Shown in pieces: positions 1 to 4,251 of a stretch of DNA of 5,329 nucleotides (its first letter is position 1; the number at the start of each line of letters is the position of its first letter). The DNA comes from Caldora sp. SIO3E6 (lineage in GTDB: Bacteria > Cyanobacteriota > Cyanobacteriia > Cyanobacteriales > Coleofasciculaceae). The stretch is taken from the NCBI GenBank assembly GCA_010672185.1, contig JAAHHL010000574.1, positions 1 through 5,329 on the forward strand, read 5' to 3'. The translations under genes and the position numbers were made by a program. A model generated the notes under the pieces. It saw only the letters and a list, made by a program, of their open reading frames with translations, made no database searches and was not told the DNA's origin.

Positions 1-12
1 TGTAGATTGTAG

Positions 13-79
13 GGGCGTAGCATTTGAGCGATAATTTAAGCACTCCAGACCCAAGTATAACTATCCAAATGCTACGCCC
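13..79. repeat. Inverted repeat (hairpin) in array copy 1
   Basis: The left arm GGGCGTAGCATTTG (13-26) is the exact reverse complement of CAAATGCTACGCCC (66-79). This copy has A at 27 where the other copies have G, so the stem is one pair shorter than in copies 2 and 3. Confidence 0.85.
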
Positions 80-146
80 GGTAGCCTTAGGTAGTTGTTA
101 TATCACGTTCGGATAAACATCAGAATATATTTCTGAGACCATCATA

Positions 147-181
147 ATTAGGTACTAGGTGTTAGGTAGTAGATTGTAGGG
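147..181. repeat. Heptamer run NNTAGGT at first unit junction
   Basis: Successive 7-mers ATTAGGT, ACTAGGT, GTTAGGT, AGTAGAT and TGTAGGG fill 147-181 and bridge copies 1 and 2 of the 167-bp array. The same run recurs at 314-348 between copies 2 and 3. It is a degenerate short tandem repeat of the heptanucleotide class common in cyanobacteria. Confidence 0.6.
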
Positions 182-246
182 GCGTAGCATTTGGGCGATA
201 ATTTAAGCCCTCTAGACCCAAGTATAACTATCCAAATGCTACGCCC
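180..246. repeat. Inverted repeat (hairpin) in array copy 2
   Basis: The arms GGGCGTAGCATTTGG (180-194) and CCAAATGCTACGCCC (232-246) are perfectly complementary over 15 bp with a 37-nt loop. Confidence 0.87.
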
Positions 247-313
247 AGTAGCGTTAGGTAGGTGTTATATCAAGTTCGGATAAACATCAGAATATATTTC
301 TGAGACCATCATA

Positions 314-348
314 ATTAGGTACTAGGTGTTAGGTGGTAGATTGTAGGG
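314..348. repeat. Heptamer run NNTAGGT at second unit junction
   Basis: ATTAGGT, ACTAGGT, GTTAGGT, GGTAGAT and TGTAGGG are laid end to end, repeating the run at 147-181 exactly one 167-bp period later with one base changed. Confidence 0.6.
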
Positions 349-413
349 GCGTAGCATTTGGGCGATAATTTAAGCGCTCCAGACCCAAGTATAACTATCC
401 AAATGCTACGCCC
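347..413. repeat. Inverted repeat (hairpin) in array copy 3
   Basis: The same 15-bp perfect arms as in copy 2 lie at 347-361 and 399-413. The loop differs from copies 1 and 2 at a few bases while both arms are unchanged. Confidence 0.87.
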
Positions 414-458
414 AGTAGCGTTAGGTAGTTGTTATATCACGTTCGGATAAACATCGAA

Positions 459-486
459 GTAGAGACGCGCCATGGCACGTCTCTAC
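459..486. repeat. 28-bp palindromic interspersed repeat
   Basis: GTAGAGACG at 459-467 is complementary to CGTCTCTAC at 478-486. The centre GCCATGGC (469-476) is itself palindromic, so 13 of 14 pairs match; the only mismatch is C468 against A477. GTAGAGACG...CGTCTCTAC palindromes centred on CATG are a recurrent intergenic repeat in filamentous cyanobacteria (from general knowledge, not searched here). It begins 4 bp after array copy 3 breaks off. It lies about 106 bp past the groEL stop but has no U-tract on that strand, so a terminator role is not supported. Confidence 0.8.
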
Positions 487-517
487 AGGGTGGCACATAA
501 CATTGCTTAGATATTGG

Positions 518-585
518 TTTGTCCTTTGTCCTTAGTAGAAATCAACTTAACTACTAATGACTAACAACCAATAACCAACAACAAA
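518..585. repeat. Degenerate inverted heptamer tract downstream of groEL
   Basis: TTTGTCC, TTTGTCC and TTAGTAG (518-538) are followed after 12 nt by CTACTAA, TGACTAA, CAACCAA, TAACCAA and CAACAAA (551-585). The second group fits the reverse complement of the pattern TTNGTNN seen in the first. TTAGTAG (532-538) and CTACTAA (551-557) are exact complements and about 16 of 21 positions pair if the stem is extended. The groEL mRNA would therefore end in a long weak hairpin, which could stabilise the 3' end. No classical terminator with a U-tract is seen. Confidence 0.5.
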
Positions 586-592
586 TGTGTCC

Positions 593-2224
593 TTAATAGT
601 CAAAATCGCCACCCATGCCAGCACCGGCAGCAGCACCTTCCTTAGGCTCAGGCTTTTCTACCACGATACACTCAGTGGTGAGCACCATACCAGCGATGGA
701 AGCTGCATTTTGCATGGCAGAACGAGTTACTTTTGCTGGATCAACAATACCAGCATCGAACATATTGACAAATTCATTGCTTGCTGCATTGAAGCCAATA
801 TCGAATTCCTTCTCTTTGATTCGCTCAGCAATGACAGCACCATTTTGGCCAGCATTTTCGGCAATCCGCTTTAGAGGGGCTCCCAAAGCACGGGCAACAA
901 TCTGAGCTCCGATCAGTTCTTCACCAGCTAGCTTTTCCTGAGCGTAGGCTTCTAGATTAGGAGCTAGGTGAGCAAGGGTAGTACCACCGCCAGGAACAAT
1001 TCCTTCCTCTACAGCTGCTTTAGTTGCATTGATGGCATCTTCTAAGCGTAGCTTGCGGTCTTTCATTTCGGTTTCAGTAGCAGCACCGACTTTGACTACT
1101 GCAACACCACCAGCTAGTTTCGCCAGACGCTCTTGAAGTTTTTCTTTGTCGTAGGAAGAATCAGTTTCCTCGATTTGACGGCGAATCAGATCACAACGAC
1201 TCTTGACATCTGCTTCATTACCTTCAGCAACAATGGTGGTGTTGTCCTTGGTGATGGTGAGACGACGAGACTTGCCTAGCATTTCCAACTTGGCGTTTTC
1301 TAACTTGAGACCTGCGTCTTCGGTAATTACTTGACCACCGGTGAGAACAGCAATGTCTTCCAGCATAGCCTTACGGCGATCGCCAAAGCCAGGAGCTTTA
1401 ACCGCTGCTACATTCAGTACACCCCGTAGGCGGTTAACTACTAGGGTTGCCAGAGCTTCTTTCTCGATATCCTCAGCAATAATAACTAAGGGTTTGCCAG
1501 AACGAGCAACTTGTTCTAGCACTGGTACGAGGTCTTGTACTAGAGTGATTTTTTTATCGGTGATCAGGATAAAAGGCTCATCTAGAACTGCTTCCATCCG
1601 CTCAGTGTCAGTGGCGAAGTAGGGGGAGATGTAGCCTTTGTCAAAGCGCATCCCTTCAGTGATTTCCAATTCTGTGGTCATGGACTTCCCTTCTTCGAGG
1701 GAAATAACCCCTTCTTTACCCACTTTGTCCATCGCATCAGCAATCATCTGACCGACTTCTTCGTCATTACCGGCAGAAATAGAACCGACTTGAGCGATCG
1801 CTTTAGAATCTTCTATCTGACGAGCATGTTCGGCAATCTTTTCTACCAAGTAGCCAGTAGCTTTATCAATGCCGCGCTTGAGGGCAATGGCGTTGGCTCC
1901 AGCAGCCACATTACGTAAGCCTTCTTTGACCATCGCGTGAGCTAAAACAGTCGCTGTGGTAGTTCCATCACCAGCCGCATCATTGGTTTTGGAGGCTGCT
2001 TGCCGAATCAAAGAAACACCGGTGTTCTCAACGTTGTCTTCGAGTTCAATTTCTTTGGCGATTGTTACACCATCATTGACGATTTGAGGTGCGCCAAACT
2101 TTTTCTCCAGAACCACGTTACGACCTTTGGGACCGAGGGTAACTGCTACGGATTCTGCAAGGATATCCATGCCCTTTTCCAGAGCTCTGCGAGCATTTTC
2201 TTCGTAAATAATACGCTTAGCCAT
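593..2224 (-). CDS. groEL: Chaperonin GroEL (60 kDa, groESL-linked copy)
   Basis: This is the ATP-dependent folding chamber subunit. Tetradecameric rings encapsulate unfolded proteins in the cytosol under a GroES lid. The 543-aa length is normal for the family. The nucleotide-binding signatures are intact: TLGPKG at 29-34, the DGVT Asp at 51, GDGTTT at 85-90 and the catalytic Asp at 396 (equivalent to E. coli D398). The chaperonin signature AAVEEGIVPGGG lies at 403-414. Equatorial, intermediate and apical segments follow in standard order with no frameshift. The C-terminal tail is short, with one MGG before an acidic DFDY end, rather than a Gly-Gly-Met repeat. The start MAKRIIYEEN is canonical; its ribosome binding site is weak (GGA about 8 nt upstream). 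Being second after groES makes it the operon-type cyanobacterial GroEL (GroEL1); a second monocistronic groEL is usual in cyanobacteria but is not in this window. Confidence 0.98.
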   Translation of the reverse strand: MAKRIIYEENARRALEKGMDILAESVAVTLGPKGRNVVLEKKFGAPQIVNDGVTIAKEIELEDNVENTGVSLIRQAASKTNDAAGDGTTTATVLAHAMVKEGLRNVAAGANAIALKRGIDKATGYLVEKIAEHARQIEDSKAIAQVGSISAGNDEEVGQMIADAMDKVGKEGVISLEEGKSMTTELEITEGMRFDKGYISPYFATDTERMEAVLDEPFILITDKKITLVQDLVPVLEQVARSGKPLVIIAEDIEKEALATLVVNRLRGVLNVAAVKAPGFGDRRKAMLEDIAVLTGGQVITEDAGLKLENAKLEMLGKSRRLTITKDNTTIVAEGNEADVKSRCDLIRRQIEETDSSYDKEKLQERLAKLAGGVAVVKVGAATETEMKDRKLRLEDAINATKAAVEEGIVPGGGTTLAHLAPNLEAYAQEKLAGEELIGAQIVARALGAPLKRIAENAGQNGAVIAERIKEKEFDIGFNAASNEFVNMFDAGIVDPAKVTRSAMQNAASIAGMVLTTECIVVEKPEPKEGAAAGAGMGGDFDY

Positions 2225-2238
2225 AGATTTGTCCGTTT

Positions 2239-2273
2239 TTGGTTGTTAGTTGTTGGTTATTTGTTTTTTGTCT
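2239..2273. repeat. Heptamer tract TTNGTNN just upstream of groEL
   Basis: TTGGTTG, TTAGTTG, TTGGTTA, TTTGTTT and TTTGTCT run end to end over 35 bp, starting 15 bp upstream of the groEL start codon. The family matches, in inverted orientation, the tract at 551-585 on the other side of groEL; the 13-mer GTTGTTGGTTATT (2249-2261) is the exact reverse complement of 570-582. Confidence 0.6.
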
Positions 2274-2309
2274 GAGGGGACTAGTGTAGGTTGGCGGAGA
2301 TAACCCACC

Positions 2310-2341
2310 GAAGAAAAAAGCTTACTTTACGAGCTTTCTTC
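2310..2341 (-). promoter_or_regulatory. Possible hairpin with U-tract between groES and groEL
   Basis: On the groES-groEL transcript, AAAGCU (2337-2332) pairs with AGCUUU (2322-2317) across a 9-nt loop. The 3' arm runs into a U-rich stretch (UUUUUUCUUC). With a 3-nt bulge the outer GAAG/CUUC also pairs. The stem is AU-rich, so it is at best a weak attenuator or processing site. That would fit reduced groEL relative to groES, but this is inference. Confidence 0.3.
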
Positions 2342-2363
2342 CCTCCTAACTAATCTGAAAATA

Positions 2364-2379
2364 GACGCGGAGACGCGGA
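2364..2379. repeat. Direct repeat (GACGCGGA)2
   Basis: Two exact adjacent copies of the octamer GACGCGGA, followed by GAGAGAGG. GC-rich islands of this kind are interspersed in many cyanobacterial spacers. No function is evident. Confidence 0.6.
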
Positions 2380-2403
2380 GAGAGGGATGTTCATGCATAG
2401 TGG

Positions 2404-2419
2404 TGAAAAAATTTTTTCA
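2404..2419. repeat. Perfect A6T6 palindrome in groES-groEL spacer
   Basis: TGAAAAAATTTTTTCA is a perfect 16-bp palindrome with an A6T6 core, lying 46 bp after the groES stop. It could be a bent-DNA site or a weak hairpin ending in U residues. No function can be assigned. Confidence 0.5.
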
Positions 2420-2423
2420 TCGA

Positions 2424-2458
2424 CTGCCTTCTGCCTCCTGCCTCCTGCCTCCTGCCTC
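2424..2458. repeat. Heptanucleotide tandem repeat (CTGCCTC)5
   Basis: One CTGCCTT followed by four exact CTGCCTC copies (2431-2458), ending 7 bp from the groES stop codon. On the operon mRNA it reads as GAGGCAG repeats, a purine-rich run containing GAGG cores just downstream of groES. It belongs to the short tandemly repeated repetitive (STRR) class known in cyanobacteria. Confidence 0.9.
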
Positions 2459-2465
2459 CAAAGCC

Positions 2466-2777
2466 CTAGCTAACTACTGCCAGGATGTCTTTCTCTGAGA
2501 GCAGAACATATTCCTCTGAGCCAAGCTTGATATCAGTACCGGCGTACTTGGAGTAAAGAACCTTGTCACCAACTTTGACTTCTATGGCGATATAAGAACC
2601 ATCGTCTTTGCGCTTGCCAGGACCAACATTAACAATTTCACCAATTTGGGGCTTCTCTTTGGCAGTATCGGGTAGGAGAATGCCACCAGCAGTTTTCTCT
2701 TCACCAGCGCTGATCTTTACGAAAACGCGCTCGCCTAACGGCTTAACCTCAGTTACACTCAGTGTTACAGCTGCCAT
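2466..2777 (-). CDS. groES: Co-chaperonin GroES (10 kDa)
   Basis: This is the heptameric lid that caps GroEL rings in the cytosol and drives substrate encapsulation. The 103-aa length is typical for cyanobacteria. The cpn10 signature starts at V11 (VKPLGERVFVK, 11-21). The flexible mobile loop that docks on the GroEL apical domain spans about 25-43, with the hydrophobic contact segment GGILL at 31-35. The roof region follows at about 51-60 (VGPGKRKDDG), and the VGDKVLY segment and C-terminal strand (VLLSEKDILAVV) are intact. The start is supported by a strong ribosome binding site, GAGGAA, 5 nt upstream of ATG. It is the first gene of the operon, 241 bp ahead of groEL, with CIRCE 34 bp upstream of its start codon. 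Confidence 0.97.
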   Translation of the reverse strand: MAAVTLSVTEVKPLGERVFVKISAGEEKTAGGILLPDTAKEKPQIGEIVNVGPGKRKDDGSYIAIEVKVGDKVLYSKYAGTDIKLGSEEYVLLSEKDILAVVS

Positions 2778-2782
2778 ACAAA

Positions 2783-2788
2783 TTCCTC
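2783..2788 (-). promoter_or_regulatory. groES ribosome binding site
   Basis: GAGGAA on the minus strand, 5 nt from the groES ATG, is a strong Shine-Dalgarno match and fixes the start codon. Confidence 0.85.
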
Positions 2789-2811
2789 ACTATCTACTTA
2801 TTCGAGCTACT

Positions 2812-2838
2812 TTAGCACTCTCGGCTCTTGAGTGCTAA
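2812..2838. promoter_or_regulatory. CIRCE operator (HrcA binding site) of groESL
   Basis: TTAGCACTC (2812-2820), a 9-nt spacer and GAGTGCTAA (2830-2838) form the perfect consensus 9-9-9 CIRCE inverted repeat. HrcA is known to bind this element and repress chaperonin genes until heat or unfolded protein titrates GroEL. It sits just downstream of the predicted -10 and 34 bp before groES, the usual place for steric repression. hrcA itself is not in the window. Confidence 0.97.
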
Positions 2839-2866
2839 TTTACTCAAACTCAGCAGGCTATGGCAA
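2837..2866 (-). promoter_or_regulatory. Candidate groESL promoter (-35/-10)
   Basis: On the minus strand, TTGCCA (2866-2861) and TAAATT (2842-2837) are separated by 18 bp. The -10 overlaps the outer edge of CIRCE by two bases, so HrcA would block the polymerase. The -35 matches consensus at 5 of 6 bases and the -10 at 4 of 6. The start point cannot be read from sequence. Confidence 0.55.
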
Positions 2867-2877
2867 TAAATTCCCTT

Positions 2878-2893
2878 GTACGGGTTCCCGAAC
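2878..2893 (-). promoter_or_regulatory. K-box match upstream of groESL promoter
   Basis: The minus strand reads GTTCGGGAACCCGTAC, an exact fit to the cyanobacterial K-box consensus as I recall it (GTTCGG-NNAN-CCNNAC), an element described upstream of groE genes and linked to light- and heat-responsive transcription independent of HrcA. It ends 11 bp upstream of the candidate -35. The consensus is from memory; the sequence match and position are direct observations. Confidence 0.7.
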
Positions 2894-2902
2894 AGAAGGT
2901 CG

Positions 2903-2937
2903 AATTGGGAATTGGGAATTGGGAATTGGGAATTGGG
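2903..2937. repeat. Heptanucleotide tandem repeat (AATTGGG)5
   Basis: Five exact AATTGGG copies lie between the groESL K-box and the CHAT operon start. The tract is bracketed by the direct repeat GAACAGAA at 2890-2897 and 2937-2944; the left copy overlaps the K-box end. It is an STRR-type repeat, and copy number is likely to vary between strains. Confidence 0.92.
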
Positions 2938-2967
2938 AACAGAAAATGTCTCCCTGTTGCCTTGAAT

Positions 2968-2996
2968 TTGGCAGACAAAAACTGCTACATTAGCAT
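2968..2996 (+). promoter_or_regulatory. Weak candidate promoter for the CHAT genes
   Basis: TTGGCA (2968-2973) lies 17 bp ahead of TAGCAT (2991-2996), about 28 bp before the first CHAT start codon. An alternative pair is TTGAAT (2962-2967) and TACATT (2986-2991). Both are imperfect; a promoter is expected here only because the operon begins here. Confidence 0.3.
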
Positions 2997-3023
2997 AATA
3001 GGTACAAAAAAGCTAGATTAAAA

Positions 3024-4223
3024 ATGCCGAGTTCAGAACTATATTTGCAACTTTACTATATCGATAGGCAGATTCTAGTCATTTGTACTGGTTCAAGTGG
3101 TGAAGCGTATTCCCTGATAGAAGAACCAAAAGTAGAAGAATTAATCAGAAAATCTATCTTCATTCATAAGCAAATTGATAAATTTTTTCCTAAAAGCAAG
3201 GTTGCACCTAATCGGTCTAAAACTGTTAATAATGGTAGTAATAAGGAAAAGAAAGCAAATCAACGAGATAATACTAGAAAAATTAGACTAAAATTGGTTG
3301 GCAATCTGCAAGAGTTAGGAGAACTACTATTCAAATACATTTTTCATGACCACATCCTCGACCTCTTTAATGTAGTTGTAGGTCAAGCAATAAGTGCCAA
3401 GAGTGATGTGGTTGTAAGATTGATGATTGCCAGTGATTTCCTTAATTTAATCCCCTGGGAATTATTTTATAATAATGATACTTATCTATGCCATGTGTAT
3501 GATCTAGTTCGACATCCTTTCATTCAGCAGCCAGTAAGAAGGCCAATGTCTGGTGAAGAGAAGATCAGGGTGTTGTTTGTCGGGGCTAATCCTTTAAATG
3601 AGCCTTATATCAAAGAGCAAATAGAAGTAGTGGCAACTGCGATTAAACCTGAAAACAAAAAACTCAGAAAGTTTATTAAAGATGCTACTTTGAGCAAAAT
3701 TGCCAATGGCATTTATGATGGTGTAGATATTTTACATTTCCTGGCTGATGGTAAATGTGAATATCGCAGTAATAGCCTAAAATATCATTTTCTAGTATTG
3801 AGCGAAAAACAAAACCAAAAATACGACAAAATGCCAGTAGAAATGCTGGAGAATTTTTGCCGCGTAAATCCCATGCAGCTGATTATCTTGAGTGCTTGTA
3901 GATCAGACCAAGCTATCCTTTATCGATATTCATCTTCTCTTAAAAAACATATTGACAAACTAGATAAAATTCAATATCAAAGTATAGCTCATGCTCTAAT
4001 TAAAACAGGAGTACCCTGTGTCATCGGCATGTCCCATCCCATTTCCAAAATGGGCGCAGAAATATTTACCAAAAGAATTTATCGTACTGTAATTGAGCGC
4101 CAGGAAAGTATTTATAAAGCGATCAGACAAGTCCGACTGGAGCTATTTGCTCATAGGGATTCATTACCACCTTCGGACTGGTTCACCCCTGTCCTGTACT
4201 CACGGGACTCTCAAACTAGTTAG
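3024..4223 (+). CDS. CHAT-domain protein with His-to-Asp substitution (putative pseudoprotease)
   Basis: A 399-aa soluble protein with no signal peptide or membrane segment. CHAT domains are caspase-like cysteine protease folds often found in bacterial conflict and cell-death systems. An N-terminal region (1-50) is followed by a basic Lys/Asn-rich linker (about 53-90), then a CHAT region: PWE at 144-146, a VRHPF strand at 162-166, the core strand IRVLFVGANP at 181-190, the His-motif strand GVDILHF at 233-239, the Cys motif LIILSAC with Cys292, and the C-terminal GVPCVIGMSHPIS and WFTPVLY. The usual HG pair is replaced by Asp242-Gly243, so the catalytic His is missing although Cys is kept. ATG is the first start after an in-frame TAG at 2991; no clear ribosome binding site. 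It heads a plus-strand pair 28 bp before a homologous gene. An inactive partner or regulator is inferred, not shown. Confidence 0.85.
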   Translation: MPSSELYLQLYYIDRQILVICTGSSGEAYSLIEEPKVEELIRKSIFIHKQIDKFFPKSKVAPNRSKTVNNGSNKEKKANQRDNTRKIRLKLVGNLQELGELLFKYIFHDHILDLFNVVVGQAISAKSDVVVRLMIASDFLNLIPWELFYNNDTYLCHVYDLVRHPFIQQPVRRPMSGEEKIRVLFVGANPLNEPYIKEQIEVVATAIKPENKKLRKFIKDATLSKIANGIYDGVDILHFLADGKCEYRSNSLKYHFLVLSEKQNQKYDKMPVEMLENFCRVNPMQLIILSACRSDQAILYRYSSSLKKHIDKLDKIQYQSIAHALIKTGVPCVIGMSHPISKMGAEIFTKRIYRTVIERQESIYKAIRQVRLELFAHRDSLPPSDWFTPVLYSRDSQTS

Positions 4224-4238
4224 ATAAAGTACATTGAT

Positions 4239-4243
4239 AAGGA
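4239..4243 (+). promoter_or_regulatory. Ribosome binding site of second CHAT gene
   Basis: AAGGA ends 8 nt before the ATG at 4252. An in-frame TAA immediately precedes that ATG, so no longer start is possible. The first CHAT gene has no comparable site. Confidence 0.7.
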
Positions 4244-4251
4244 TAGATTAA

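Larger units (their letters stand above)
3..455. repeat. Tandem array of a 167-bp unit, 2.7 copies
   Basis: Three direct copies start at 3, 170 and 337, a constant period of 167 bp. Copies 1 and 2 differ at about 8 of 167 positions. Copy 3 is nearly identical but stops after 119 bp, at 455, where the sequence switches to an unrelated palindrome. Each unit contains a 14-15 bp inverted repeat with a loop of about 37 nt, a smaller CAGAA/TTCTG inverted repeat, and a run of TAGGT-type heptamers at its end. No coding frame with recognisable content crosses the unit. The array may extend left of the window. It resembles the long tandem repeats of cyanobacterial intergenic DNA; its function is unknown. 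Confidence 0.93.

Noticed and set aside
3..455. CRISPR array
   Set aside because: The repeats are 167 bp long and directly adjacent with no unique spacers, and there are no cas genes nearby.
459..486. Intrinsic terminator for groEL
   Set aside because: The palindrome is strong but not followed by a U-tract on the minus strand, and it is about 106 bp beyond the stop codon; it fits an interspersed repeat better.
587..905. Two overlapping plus-strand open frames opposite the groEL 3' end
   Set aside because: They lie antisense to a strongly conserved gene, have no ribosome binding site and no recognisable domain, and follow from groEL codon bias.
1341..1622. 93-aa plus-strand open frame inside groEL
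   Set aside because: Antisense to groEL; Ser/Arg/Thr-rich composition typical of shadow frames.
2000..2275. 91-aa plus-strand open frame across the groEL start
   Set aside because: Antisense to the conserved groEL N-terminus; the hydrophobic end comes from the TTNGTNN heptamer tract, not from a real membrane segment.
2608..2838. 76-aa plus-strand open frame over groES and CIRCE
   Set aside because: Antisense to groES and running through the operator; no independent support.
3024..4223. First CHAT gene as a decaying pseudogene
   Set aside because: The frame is complete, the Cys and structural motifs are kept, and the neighbouring paralog is 28 bp away in the same orientation; loss of the His alone does not show decay.
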